Shown here in pieces: positions 10,170 to 22,743 of a stretch of DNA of 64,000 nt. Numbering within the stretch: position 1 is the stretch's first letter; every line of letters starts with the position of its first letter. The DNA is taken from NCBI GenBank assembly GCA_032719365.1, contig CM064868.1, forward strand, positions 15,170,463 to 15,234,462. The letters are read 5' to 3'. Source of the stretch: Prinsepia uniflora. Taxonomy: Eukaryota > Streptophyta > Magnoliopsida > Rosales > Rosaceae. The translations under genes were made by a program, and so were the position numbers. The notes under the pieces were generated by a model. The model made no database searches. It worked only from the letters and a program-made list of their open reading frames with translations, and had not been told where the DNA came from.

Positions 10170-10275
10170 CATGTGAGTCAAAGTCTAAATCAACTGAGTT
10201 TCATGCCTGAAATACCAATTTCACGTATCTCCGTGAAATCACTTACAACCGAGAATCAAATCCTTAGTTTCACGC

Positions 10276-13200
10276 CCCTCCGTGAAACTATTCAAATCAC
10301 ATGCACGTAGAAAACTCGGTAGAAGCCCGAAGTATCATATAAAATATAAATCTCGTATGCAACAAGTGCATCTAAAACCATGTGCATAAAACATATAAAA
10401 TATTTATGCATACATCATTTCATAAAACAAAGTCCACTCATAGACCGTCTGTGCTGCGTGCCCATAATCCGCGCCGTAAGCCACTCTGAGGATAATTGTA
10501 ACGACCCGTCCCAAATTCCTAGAGTATATTAGTGACTAATCACGATTAGTGAGACTAATAGGTGATTAGTTAGGCGAAATCGGACGAACGATGCAAAATG
10601 ACCGTTTTGCCCCTAGGCGTGGGCAAAATGTTGACTTTTCGTTCGGGCAGTCAAATGGACTTTGACCGATGACCGTGACGTAGTTCGTGACATCACGAGT
10701 TCATAGACAGGTGGTACGTTCAATTCCGACGTTCGAGGAGGAAGTTATGATGTTCGGAAGTTTAGGGGCATTTTGGTAATTTTGGTTAAAAGGGGCAAAT
10801 AGTTGACTTTTGACCTGGGATGTCCGATGGCCGATGGCCGAGGGCCGAAGATCATTACGTAGATTAGGACGATACAAATCAATAGACAGGCGGCACGTCG
10901 AAGTTCGACGGTGAAGTTACGGTTCATGGAAGTTCGAGTGCACTATTGCACATTTCTCGAGACGGACGCTTATTTAGACTTTAGTGGGCCCAGATATTTT
11001 ATGGAGGCCCAATGGATGAGTGACACTTGTCACCCATCCACTGGCCCTTGATTCCCATTCATGCATATCATCCCATTGCATCGATCATTCATCTATTTTC
11101 TTCCATTCCTCCCACCAAACCCGATCCCATTTCTCACCCAAAACCCAAACCCTTAACCTTTGAATAATTGTGAGAGACTAGGGAGTGAGAGGAGGACCGG
11201 TGGACGTGGTGGCTGGCCAGGCAGAGCTGCCGGGGGCGGCGGAGGAGAAAACCCTCACGAGGTACTCGGTTTACCCATTTTAATTAGTTTTCGATTTCTA
11301 GTTGTTATGGGCTTGTTTGGATGATTGGTTTGAACTAAATAGGTTTTTAGGACATGGTTAGGAAGGTTTTGAGGGGTTTTGGATATTGAGGAGCCCTGGG
11401 GTGAGGTTTTGGATTTTTGAACCGTGAGCACCAAATTGGACCGGTCGGATTTCGGTTGTTTTAAAGGTTCTAATCAATTGGGTTAGGTTCCTAGGATTAA
11501 TTAAGGAAGAACGGAATTGATTAGAAGTGAAACGGGTAAAAATTGGACCAGTTATGGACCTGGACCGGTCACGCCGGTCCAAGTTTCAAGCGAACCAGAC
11601 TGGACCGATTCAGACCGGTCGACGCGAGGCAGGGGATGACACTGTAGCAGGCACGTGGCTCCCACGCGCAGCCACTTCAGGCGGCGCATGCGGGCACGTG
11701 GGGGAGAATATGAGGATGGTTCCAACATGTCAAATCATCTATTCGATGTAACGAACATTTTGGGTATGGTTTCGTGTCAATCGGACATCGTTTCGATAGG
11801 TTTCGGGGGTGTCCGAAGGTTTAGGTTCGGTTTTAAAAATAGTTAGAAAATCGGGAAAATTATGGGACTTCAATGAGAGGTTAATGAGGCTATTAGTAAC
11901 CCTCTAAATGAATTTGGACAGGTTTGAGAGTTTCGGTGACGGTGATTGACCCGGGAGATGGTTATGGCAAGCGTATCGAGGCGCGGCTTCGGACAATCTG
12001 TGAGTGGACTTTGATTTCTAAACTGTGATGCATGCATAAATGTTTTATATGGATTATGAATGTGATTTGATGATGTTGAATTGGATGATTTTGATTTATA
12101 TGGTTTCATGCTTTACGAGGCGATTTACGTGCTTGCACGTAAATCGAGGTTTTTCGATTTTACTCTGATTTTCCATTCTTATGGTTTTGTAAATGGGTTA
12201 ATGAAATGATTTTGGATTTGAAAAGGTAAACTCGGGTATGAGACCCATTTGAATTACGAACTCTCGGACTTGAGGTCCAGTTGATTTAACGAGGCATCGG
12301 GTCGGAGGCCCAATTGGTTTACAATTCGGACCGGGGGTCCAGTTTGTATGTGGATTCGGGCCTAGGGCCCAGTTATGTGTTACAAATGGTTTTTATGGGT
12401 CGTGACGGTTTATGGGAACCAGCATGAACCCTTGAAATGGATTTACGGGTCATGACGGTTTATGGGAACCAGCATGAACTCATGAAAGGTTTTATGGTTC
12501 ATGACGGCTTATGAGGGGCCGGGCATGAATCCTGGAAAGGTTTAAAGAATGACTTCAAAAGGTTTTTCATATGCCATCCTTTATATATGATTGTCTCCTC
12601 CGGGAAGGGTCGTTGGCCTGGGTGGACCCCGAAGTAGTCACAGAGCATTGACTGAGTGGAGTCGCCCCCCAGTTGGGTTCCTTACTCTCAGGATGGGCAT
12701 GGTTCATTACCTCCAGGGAGGGTCATTGATCTACGGACATTGACCTGGGTGGACCCTGGAGAGACTTGGTTTTGAGACCCCGGTTAGCACACATGTAGCT
12801 TTATTTTACAGTGACAGGTTCTGGATATGAAATATAATGGATAAACATGATTTCAATTGGTTTGGGAAATTGTATTTATAATGATAAATGGCTTTGGGGC
12901 TGAGACCCTAATTATGGATGTTTTAACATATATGATTGGATAAATGGTTTTACTATGCATGCATGCTTTTTAGTGAAGGGTATAAAGGTCTTTGATGAAA
13001 TGTTTTTATAAACTCTTTATTTTTGTCAACTCACAGTCTTTCTGTTTTTAATACCCTTCAGGTTGGATACGATGTGGACTGTAGCAGAGACCGAGATATC
13101 ACATGCCTCCTCCGGATCCTGGCTTACTCTGATAGCCCGGGAGGGCAAAGGTCGGAAATATCCCTTATCTGACACTTCGTGTCAGATAGGAGCAGGGTCA

Positions 13201-13630
13201 TCCCGCGTTAATCTTGGGGGGATTGGGATGGGTCCTGTCAATAATCCATAATCTCTAAGACATTTGGACCGGTCCAAATCATACTCAAAGATCACTATCA
13301 ACCTATACAAGTCCAAACCATAAACCCCCTCCGTGAGACTATTCAAATCACATGCATGTAGAAAACTCGGCAGAAGCCTGAAGTATCATATAAAATATAA
13401 ATCTCGTATGCAACAAGTGCATGTAAAACCATGTCCATAAAACATATAAAATATTTATGCATACATCATTTCATAAAACAAAGTCTACTCATAGACCGTC
13501 CGTGCTGCGTGCCCACAATCCGCGCCGTAAGCCACTCTGAGGATAATCCACAATCTCTAAGACATTCGGACCGGTCCAAATCATACTCAAAGATCATTAT
13601 CAACCTATACAAGTCCAAACCATAAACCCC
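10276..13630. repeat. 300-bp tandem duplication in R1, first copy split by a solo LTR
   Basis: Copy 1 is 10276-10496 plus 13246-13324; copy 2 is 13325-13630. Both begin CTCCGTGARACTATTCAAAT and end near CCATAAACCCC. The solo LTR at 10497-13240 is inserted inside copy 1. The same 5 bases (ATAAT) occur once, undisturbed, in copy 2, so the duplication preceded the insertion. Confidence 0.7.
10497..13240 (+). repeat. Solo LTR 1 (2744 bp), Tekay-type, TSD ATAAT
   Basis: It starts TGTAACGACCCGTCCC and ends GGGTCCTGTCA, with a perfect target duplication ATAAT (10492-10496 and 13241-13245). No PBS or internal region follows, so it is a solo LTR from LTR-LTR recombination. It contains a palindrome (11014-11039), the long-range inverted repeat arms (12000-12009 and 13025-13034), a pyrimidine tract with CAG (13059-13061), and a 10-bp hairpin near the 3' end (13164-13190). 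Confidence 0.92.
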
Positions 13631-13653
13631 CAAAACTCCCAGAATAGTTAACA

Positions 13654-16600
13654 TGTAACGACCCGTCCCGAATTCCGGGATTAGATTAGTAACTAATCAT
13701 GATTAGTGAGGTTAAGCGGTGATTAGTTGGGCGAAATCGGACGAACGATGCAAAATGACCGTTTTGCCCCTAGTCGTGGGTAAAACGTTGACTTTTAATT
13801 CGGGCAGTCAAATGGACTTTGACCGATGACCGTGACATAGTTTGGGACGTCACGAGTTCATAGACAGGTGGCACGTTCCATTCCGACGTTCGAGGTGAAA
13901 GTTTTGACTATCAGAAGTTCAAGGAAATTTTCGTAATTCGGACGAAAATGGGGAAAATGTTGACTTTTCGATTGACCACTAATTTTCACACAATTCTAGG
14001 ACCATTGGGTAGGTCTCGAGACGCTGAATCCGTAGACAGACGGCACGCGCCAATCGGAGTTCGGATGACCAAGTTATGGGTCTAGATGCGTGAAGGGCAT
14101 TTTGATAATTTTTCAAGTGAGGGCAAAATGGTAATTTGGCTGCTGCATTTTGAGACAGCCGTGTATGGGATTCTGAGGGAATTGTTCAAGACAGAGCACA
14201 TGTGTGCATTTGTTTATGGAACAAATTGGTTGGGATGAGTGGCTGAATTGTTTATGAGATTGGGTGTGTGAGCAGTGCACGGGTAGGCAGCTAGATGTTA
14301 GTGGGTTTGGGGATTACTGTGCTGGTGCCTTTGAAACTGGGAAAAAACAGAGACCGTGAGCAGGGGCATGATCGACCTTTCAAGCCCAATTTGAGTTAAA
14401 CATTGTGCTAGAACAGAATGAAGAGAGGGAGAGGAGAGTTTTGAGATGGAGAGAAGAAGGAATGTGGTGAAAGCGGTGAGAGGAGAGTTCAAAAACCCGA
14501 AACCGTCCTTGGGTAAATTCAAATTCGCATTGTCAGTTTTAGGCCAGCCCAAGTCCAATTGAGGTGAGATTATGTCTTCTGGGACCTCACTTAGTCGATC
14601 CAGATCCAGAGTTCGAAGCTCAAGGCCCTGGGAGCCATGTACAGGGACGACGAAATTTCAGAAAAATCGAGCTTGGAGTCGTGGTTTTGGAGGTAAGTTC
14701 TAATGGAATTGGTCACACAATAATCTCTATGGTAAGCCTACGATGCTCCCTAACTAACCAATTGATGAAAACAGTGGCTGTTTAGTGGAATTGGGACGAT
14801 GAACTTCGATTAAGACTTGAGATCAATTGAGTTGATTTTAGGGCGTATTGATTGGAATGATTACTACAAACCTTTAATTAAGTGTATTGCTATTCTACTT
14901 GATGGATCAATTGAGGAAATTAGGTGGTTTACGGCAGGAATTGAACCGGGTCGAACACGCGGGTCGCAGACCCGTTTACCAGGTGAGTCGGGTGAGGAAG
15001 ACAACTGTAGCAACACTGTAGCAAGCGCGTGAGTTTCACGCGCAGCCACTCACGGCGGCGCGTGGGTCCGATTATCGAGGTAAGCTCAACACGACTTCTG
15101 TCCTATACATTGTAACGAGCATTTTAGCGTTGATTTCGAATTAATCGGATACCGTTTCGATGTTGTTTCGAGGGTCCGAAGGTTTAGGTTACGTTTTTAA
15201 CTAACGTTTAATTCCCGAAAAATTATGGGAAATTAGTATGCTGTTATTTGAGCCCTTAGTGACACTAAAGAATGATTTTGGACAGGATTCAAGATTTCTG
15301 TAAAATGTCAGAAATTACAGAAACGCGTGCAGCACGAATACAGGCAATTATGGACGGTCTGTGAATGGGCTTTGGTTTTATAAAATTTATGCATGCATAA
15401 CTATTTTATATGTATTATGATTGTGATTATATGGTGTTGATTTGGATATTCGTGAATTATATGGTTTCGCGCACTTCGATGTGATTTACGTGCTTGCACG
15501 TAAATCGAGGTTTTTCCAGTTTTACATTGAGTTTCCATACTTATGGTTTGGATATGATTTCATGAAATGGTTTTGAAATTAGAATGATAAACTCGGGCAT
15601 GAGGCCTAATTGTTTTGGAAACCTCGGACTTGGAGTCCAATTGAGTTACGTAATCGAGCCGGGGGCCCAATTGCCTTACGAAATCGGGCCAGGGGTCCAG
15701 TTGATTTACAAAATCGGGCATGAGGCCCAGTTAGTTATAAATGTGATTTAGGGCCAGGGACCCTACATGGATTTGAATAAATGGTTTTGGAATTGAAAAT
15801 CAGATGTTTGGACTTGTGATGGTTTTATGGAAATTCCGGGCAGGGCCCTTGAGATATTTGAAATGATTGATAAAATGTTTTCCATAAACCATCTTGATAC
15901 GAGGATATGTGATGGTCTCCTCCAGGTGTCTGGGACACTAGAGAAGTCACGGTGCATTGCCTGCGAAGGGTCATTATACGGAGCTACTGGACCGTATAGT
16001 GACTCAGGAGCAGGATTGCTATGATTAGACGTCTGGGACGTTAGACATCTGGGATGTCAGAGATATAGACCCGGAGAGACCCCGGGTAGCACGCGTTTCT
16101 TATTATTATACCGTGAGATATGACGTCTGGGACGTCGAGCATCTGGGACGCTAGGCATCTGAGATGCCGAGGATGGTTTAAACATGTTTTTCCTGGAAAG
16201 GGTATTTATGGTTATTGTTTTGGGCGATGGCCCACTTGGAATTGGAATTGGTATTCTGGATGTCGGATTTATATAATACATGTTTGGTTTTCGGTATTCA
16301 TGGTTTTGGGTAGAGACCCACACGATTTGGTTTTACGGTTTCTGGGCTAAGGCCCTAATGGTTGTTTTAGTAAATAGTTTACTTACTGGTTTTCGATGCA
16401 TGCATACGTTTTAATGAAGGGCATAAATATCTTTGTGAAATATGTTTTATGAACTTATTTATTTTCGTCCACTCACAGCTTTTGTTGTTTTTAATGCCTT
16501 TCAGGTTGATCACCGATGCGACTGCAGCAGAGACTGGGACATTGCATGCCTCCTCCATCGATCCTTGCGCACTCTGGAAGCTCGTCGGGGCAGTGGCTTT

Positions 16601-16687
16601 CGGTTATCCCTTGTCTGACACTTCGTGTCAGACAGGAGCATGACACATCCCACGGTAATCCCGAGGGGATTAGGTTGGGTCGTGTCA
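13654..16687 (+). repeat. Solo LTR 2 (3034 bp), Tekay-type, TSD TAACA
   Basis: It starts TGTAACGACCCGTCCC and ends GGGTCGTGTCA, with target duplication TAACA (13649-13653 and 16688-16692). It is inserted in R1 about 410 bp to the right of solo LTR 1. It shares the same internal signals: inverted repeat arms 15361-15370 and 16467-16476, CTTTCAG acceptor-like site near 16503, and 3' hairpin 16610-16636. Confidence 0.92.
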
Positions 16688-16867
16688 TAACATGTCCCGA
16701 GCTCGCTTCTTGAGGCTAAAAATCACCAAATGATCTTTCAAACAACCTCTGATTGACATGAAACCTCGACCATTGAATTCAGATCGTCGAAACCTTTCAA
16801 ACTAAAGTGGTTTGACCTCGAAATTCGTGCCCACACACCCTAATGCGCCGATAAAAGTTTGGTCAAC

Positions 16868-17090
16868 GATCAACGCTGACGCCATTGGGCAATGGTCAAA
16901 GTCAACGCTGATGTCAACGGTCGAAGTCAATGATGACATCATCGATTAATAGTCACAGTCAATGATGAAGTCATCGGTCAACAGTCAAAACTGACGTCAT
17001 TGATCAATGGTCAAAGTCAATGCTAACATCATCAGTCAATGATCAAAGTCAACGCTGACATCATCGATCATTGATGATGTCATCATACTC
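16868..17090. repeat. Degenerate tandem repeat of GTCAACGCTGACATCATC words
   Basis: About six imperfect units of 30-36 bases. Each has a TTGAC/GTCAA word and a TGAC(G/A)TCA-like word, for example GGTCAAAGTCAACGCTGAC. It is part of LTR R1. Similar TGACGTCA clusters occur at 24095-24205 and 37970-38125 in other LTRs of the family. Confidence 0.7.
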
Positions 17091-17186
17091 ACCGAAGAAG
17101 ACGACCGGCGGCGTCGTGCGTCGCTGTCTGGTTCGCCCACCGGCGGCTGGAAAATTGCCACTGTTGGCCGATTTTTCAAACCTCCA

Positions 17187-17487
17187 TAACTCTCTCATTT
17201 CTCAACCAAATCCTACCTTCTATATATGGAAATATATATACTCGAGCTAAGGAATCCAAATTTGAACCCAGAATTGAGAGAAAGTACCTGGTTTTGAAGA
17301 TATGAGCTTCCAATGTGTTGGACAAACTTTGAGTTCATGTTCTAGCCACTCCCGTCGTCCAAAACCTTCTATTTTTTATTCTACAGACTCCCCTTACCTC
17401 CAAGAACACGATTATTAGATAGATTTTGATATAAATTTTAGCCAATTTGGTTGAGAAATGAGGGAGTTATGGAGGTTTGAAATTTAG
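17187..17487. repeat. Inverted repeat at a head-to-head LTR junction
   Basis: AAACCTCCATAACTCTCTCA (17187 on) is the near reverse complement of TGAGGGAGTTATGGAGGTTT (about 17458-17477). The arms are about 40 bases and are separated by about 220 bases. Left of it lies minus-strand LTR R1; right of it lies a plus-strand LTR. Both lack their 5' LTR starts. Confidence 0.65.
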
Positions 17488-19045
17488 GAATAAAATGGCG
17501 AATTCCAGCCTATCGACGCTAGTGGCCACAGCGGCGCGACTATCTTCTCTGTGCAAGGGGTGACGTTACCATGACCTCATAATAACGTCAACATGACACG
17601 TGGTAGGGTGTCACATCACCACGTGTCAAGCCATGTGGCAAGGTGCCACGTTAGGACATGTCAGGCCACGTGGCAAGGTGCCAAGTCAGTATATGTCAGA
17701 CCCCGTCAGCATTGTGCCACATCGACAAGGTTGATGTCGGCAGGGTGAGTAGGGATGGCCACAAACCTTCCACCGGTACATAGTAGCATATGGGCACAAA
17801 TTTTGAGGCACAGTCAGGTTTGTTCGAAAGGTTTCGACAAGCTAGACCAATGGTGGTGGTTTTAGGTCGATCAGAGTTCGTTTAGTGGTAGTTTTGGGCA
17901 TCCAAAGTTACAATTTTCATGTTTGGGACGCGTGTACTATCCTAGATTTCAAGGGGAGTTTATGTACAAGGTTACATGTATTGTTAGTGACTCCCGGTTA
18001 TTTCTTTTACAAGCGAGGACACTTTGGGGACTTCCGAAGAGAACACAACTCAAGACTGAGCTACCAGGTTGGCTGTGAGTGGACAATTTATTTGTTAAAT
18101 GTGATGCATGCATATTTACGTATTCATATGGTTTTATTGCATGTTTTGGGTTTCTATGATTTGAATTTATAATTCTAAATTTTTTCTTGATAAAGTCCTG
18201 GTTTTAGAATATACATATATTCGGATACGCTTTCGGGACACAGGTTATGGTGGTTTTGTGAAAAATCGGGATTTTGGGCTTAGGCCTAGGCTGCAAATGT
18301 TTTGGGCTCATGTGGGTATTTCAAAAGCGGCTAATTTGTATTTTTATAAACTGTTTTACCTAGCATGGTCATCATCATGTGATTGGATCGCTATTTCGGA
18401 GTTGGACTCCTAGGATTCCTAAATACAAACTCAAATGTTGTCGAAGTCAGATTTTGCACGTGCTGACGGGGTTGGACTGTGCAGGTTCCATGGTGTCTAC
18501 ACGTAGTACATGAGATTAGCTTGTTGGACTAGAATGGCGAGGTTTGAAGATTATTTTTTGTGTCTAGAGATTTCCAAACTACTTATATACATGGATTTTA
18601 GGGATTTGTGGGCTAGGGTCATTATGTGATTCGCATGATTTATGTTGGTTCCACACTTTTTATTATATTACTTTTTTACCTGAAATCAACTATTCACTTA
18701 ATTATGTATGCATGTTTTCTTAAAATTGAGGGAAAAATATTATTTCGGAAAATGGTTTTCAAAGGCTTTCTTTTTGTCCACTCACAATTTCTATGGTTTT
18801 TTTTACCCTCCAAGCTGTTTGTGACGAGGGCTAACTGGGCCGAGGCATTTTCCTTCGAACTGCGCACTCCCTTTTACTAGAGTGATTCTAGTTATCATTA
18901 TTTCGGTTATCTAGTGCTCTATATAAACATTATTTTCTAACTCTGTTTAACGGTTGACACATGAATTATATCTCTTGTTTGACAATATTACATTTCTAGT
19001 GCTCTTTCACTAGTATTGAGGGATATACCAAGGAGGGTCCTGTCA
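17380..19045 (+). repeat. Plus-strand Tekay-type LTR, 5' part missing
   Basis: The tail resembles 7487-7850 closely and the middle resembles 40640-40860. It carries the strongest long-range inverted repeat in the window: 13 bp, 18074-18086 (TGTGAGTGGACAA) with 18774-18786. It ends GGGTCCTGTCA at 19045. A decayed PBS (TGGTAACACAAC, about 19049) follows. The left boundary is approximate. Confidence 0.7.
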
Positions 19046-19074
19046 TTTTGGTAACACAACACTAGGTTAATTCA

Positions 19075-21261
19075 TGTGGGCTTGGGAAGCAAGAACAGTG
19101 AGTAAGACCAGTGAGCTTGGGATGTGAGAATGGTGAACAAGACTCGTGAGCTTGGGAAGTAAGAACGGTGAGCAAGACTCGTGAGCTTCGGAAGTAAGAC
19201 CGATGGGCAATCCCACATCGCTTAGGGAAGAAAGGATGAACTGTCTTGTATGTGTAGACACTTCTCTTCCTAGCTCGAGGCCTTTTGAGAGTTCACTAGC
19301 TTTGGATTTCTTTGGAACTCCAAAGTTAAGCGAGGTTGGGTTGGATCAACCCCAAGATGGATGACCTATTGGGAAGTTGTTGTGAGTTCCTAGAAATAAA
19401 GCCGTGAGGGCATGGGCTCAAAGCGGACAATATCGTATGACACCACCCATCCCAATCCCTTCGAGATTAAGGTGGAATGTGCCATACTTCCATCTGATAC
19501 GAAGTTTCAGACAAGGGATAACTCAAACCTCAGCCCGTTTGGGGCTTCTAGAGCGCGCCAGGATCGGTGGAGGAGTGTGATGTCTCGGTCTCTACTACAA
19601 CCAGTATCCGTGATCAACCTGAAGGGCATTAAAACCATTAAAAGTTGTGAGTGGACGAAAAATCAATATTTTAATAAAACACATTTCATAAGAAGACATT
19701 TATGCCCTTCACTAAAAAGCATGCATGCATTCGAAAACCCGTTATCTCAATCAAATCAAATATAATAAAAACCGTTTATAAAATCGAAGTCGTTTCCTTC
19801 CTCAAATTATTAGGGCCTTAGCCCAAAACCACAAAACCAATCATATGGGCACTTAGCCCAAAACCATAAATTCAAATCACGTGGACCACCGCCCAAATCC
19901 ATAAACACAACATTCGTAAATCAGTAAATCCAATAAACAAGTTTATACCAATCCTTGGCATCCTAGACGCCTGGCGTCCTAGAGGCATGGCGTCCCAGAC
20001 GTCATGTCACGGTCCATAAGCTACGCGTGCTGCCCGAAGTCTTTCCGGGTCAATCTCTGACATCCCAGATGTCCGACGTCCCAGACGTCTAATCAAAGAA
20101 ATCCTGATCCTGAGTAACTATACGGTCCGGTCGCTCCGTGTAATAACCCCTCGCAGGCAATGCGCCATGACTTCCCCAATGTCCCAGACATCTGGAGGAG
20201 ACCATCCACATATCCTCATATTATGATGGTATATGGAAAACAGTTTATAAAAACCTTTCAAAGGGACCATGCCCGGAATACCATTTCCATAAAATCACCG
20301 TAAATTTAGAAATCCAAGTACTCAAATCCAATCCGTTTTATGGGCCTCCGAGCTCAAAATCACATTTATAGCCACAAATGGGACTCATGCCCAATATCAT
20401 ACTCAATTGAGCCTCTAGCCCGATCATGTAAACCAAATGGGCCTTTAGCCCGATATCTCATTAAATCAATTGGACTCCAAGTCCGATAGTTTCCAAATCA
20501 AATGGGTCTCCTGCCCGATTCCATACTTTCAAATCCAAGACCATTCTATCAAACCTTTATTGAAAACATAAGCACATATAAGTTCAACATAAAACCATAC
20601 ACCTCGAAATACGTGCAAATACGTAAATACCAAATACCACAAATCTATGTATTCAAGGCATTCAAAACTTAGATATAAAACAGTTATGCATGCATCATGT
20701 TTCGAAATCAATGTCCATTCACAGACAGTCCTAGCTGCCACCTCGATACGCGTGCCATAAGCCTTCCGGGGCTAAATCACCATCGTTGGAACATCCGGAC
20801 CTGTCCAAATCACACCCAAAGGTCACTAACTACTTCAAATAATCGAACATGAAGTCCCCCAATTTTTCAGGATTTTTAAACGTATTTAAAATAAATCCTA
20901 AACCTTCGGACACCCAAAATTACCCCCGAAATAGTGTCTGATCGACTCAAAACCTGTCCCAAAATGTTCATACATCGAAAGGATGAAAACACGTATTGAA
21001 CATTCCTAGAAACTCGACCTCACACGCCCTCACGCGCTGCCCAAAGGCACTGCGTGTGAAAGCCATGTGCTGGGAACAGTCATCACCAACCTAGAGTCGA
21101 ACCAGATTTTCCTAGTTTTCTGGTTCGGGCGAACCAGCGACCCGATCTAGACGATTCTCCCAACTCCAGCCACCATTCTCGACGGGGTTTCTTCCTACAT
21201 CTTTATCTCATCCTAACTAGAGGATCTACCTAATAAAAACCAAGAAAAGCAAACAAGATTC

Positions 21262-21294
<33 letters not shown>

Positions 21295-22095
21295 GATCAA
21301 TGAATAGCGATGGCCCCTGCAACCTCGTTCTGCCGTCGACTCCGACCTCCTCCGTCCCTGTTCTCAATCCTCATACATCCAAACAGCCACCAGGAACACG
21401 TCCCAATAGTTAGAATCGATCAACAAACACCAAAACCCCATATTCGAATCTTGAACCTACAACATACCGTATCGGGTTCTTTGGCCACAGCCCACGATGG
21501 TCGATGTCGTTAGCACCACCATTATCGTCTCACTTCACTCTCTCTTTTCCATTCACACACTCAACACAAAAAATGAGGATTGAAGGGGCTAGTATAGAGT
21601 TGGTTCACGATTTAGAAGAAAATAGTGGATGGTGAAAATATTTGAACTGGAAGAAGAAAGAAAGAGATGAGATGAATTAATTAATTAATTAAATGGACCA
21701 ATAAACATAGATCCCCAATTTAGGGACACCCATATTAATTAATCAGCCAATCAGATTTCATTAATATTTAATTCGAATCTCGAGATGTTAATTAACCTGA
21801 TTTCGATCTCATGACCATAACTTCTCCGTTCGACATTTGATTTCGACGTGCCGCCTGTCTATGGACTCGTGACATCCCAATCTACGTTTCGGTCATCGAT
21901 CCTCGTACGTTTGACTTCCGGGTCAAATGTCAACATTTTGTCCAATTCTAGGGGCAAAACGGTCATGTTACACCGTCCGTCCGAATTCTCTCAACTAATC
22001 ACCGATTAGTCATACTAAATCCATAATGAATTAATATTTAATCCCGATATTTAGGACGGGTCGTTACATCGTGCTAGGAGAGTCGGGTCATGACA
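19075..22095 (+). mobile_element. Cassandra-like 5S-rRNA-derived LTR, split by solo LTR R2
   Basis: It survives as about 19075-19437 and 22069-22095. The 5S-like core (about 19290-19375) reads AACTCCAAAGTTAAGCGAGG ... AGATGGATGACCTATTGGGAAGT, matching the internal promoter part of plant 5S rRNA. The remainder (GTGAGTTCCTAGAAATAAAGCCGTGAGGG, broken here as a description only of its start and end; CAATATCGTGCTAGG at the split) resembles known Cassandra LTR ends. It ends GGGTCATGACA. The left boundary is unclear because a 35-bp repeat (19077-19205, about 3.5 copies of GTGAGCTTGGGAAGTAAGAA plus spacer) precedes it. It is not a functional 5S gene. Confidence 0.6.
19438..22068 (-). repeat. Solo LTR R2 (2631 bp), minus strand, Tekay-type
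   Basis: On the plus strand it runs from TGACACCACCCATCCC to GGACGGGTCGTTACA, the reverse complement of the family ends. The flanks TCGTA (19433-19437) and TCGTG (22069-22073) match in 4 of 5 bases, a decayed target duplication. Inverted repeat arms are at 20713-20723 and 19646-19656. A run of 29 C lies at 21266-21294. No internal region is present. Confidence 0.85.
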
Positions 22096-22559
22096 ATTGC
22101 ACCATAAATTTATCTTTCATTACTAACGGTGTTAAAATTGCTGATATGACACTATATTATTAAATTAAAACTAATTTTGAAAAATCCTCTCTATTTCTCT
22201 CTTATCATTCCTAAGAGTCTATTGCAGTAGATTCTGTTGCCTCAGCGGATTTGATTGTTTTGTAAGATAAAGGCCCATAAATAATCAAATCCATATATAA
22301 GCCTACAATGATGGAAGAGTGTCATCTATGAAGACCATGCCTAAAGTGGATGAAGAATCAGAATTCGAAGAAGAGTCGCCAGTGGAAGCTCTCTGAATGA
22401 AATCGTTAAACAAGGTGTGGCGGTTTTCAAGATCGAGCAATTTCAAGGTCTCCCGCTTCAGCTCTTTCTAGACCAAGTTCTTCTGCATCTTTTGCAACAC
22501 CATGAATAGCTCTTCAGGAACTTGCAAGGTCTAGGTTTTTCATGTGGACGATGAGAGAC
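22096..22559. other. Low-copy-looking stretch with a gene fragment
   Basis: No LTR similarity is seen. It is AT-rich at the left. The right half contains a decayed coding-like stretch, annotated separately. Confidence 0.4.
22303..22515 (-). pseudogene. Unidentified coding fragment with one internal stop
   Basis: A 71-codon frame on the minus strand has a single TAG at 22468-22470 and ends in TAG at 22303-22305. The product looks protein-like: a Leu/Lys/Glu helix followed by STGDSSSNSDSSS and a hydrophobic end. I do not recognise the family. It could be a captured gene piece or chance. Confidence 0.3.
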
Positions 22560-22743
22560 TATAATGACCCGACCTTATTTTATTTGTATTTTAATAATTT
22601 ATTTTAAAAAATTACTATTTTACCCTTTGTTACTAAGGTCTGGTAGCCATATTTAATTATGGGACACTATTAAAATAATTTCTTGGACAAACGTGTAGGT
22701 TTTGGACTTACGATTTCATAGACAGGTCCATAGACAGGCGGCA

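Larger units (their letters stand above)
8039..17340 (-). repeat. Minus-strand Tekay-type LTR (R1), broken by a MITE and two solo LTRs
   Basis: R1 survives as pieces at about 8039-9247, 10170-10496, 13241-13653 and 16688-17340. Its 3' end (left) reads TAACACAACCTATCCC on the plus strand, a decayed TGACAC end; the preceding flank is GGCAT. It contains the family's repeated pairs of short 'coloured' stretches (for example TCTCAGCCCAAA), ATGCATGCAT motifs, and both arms of the conserved inverted repeat (8252-8261 and 10432-10441). Its 5' start (expected as GGGTCGTTACA) is missing. It instead runs into a head-to-head LTR near 17340, so the right boundary is approximate. Confidence 0.65.

Noticed and set aside
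21266..21294. Functional C-rich element (29 C)
   Set aside because: Homopolymers of differing length occur at the same kind of place in other LTRs (39381-39395, 25441 onward). Slippage or assembly error is more likely.
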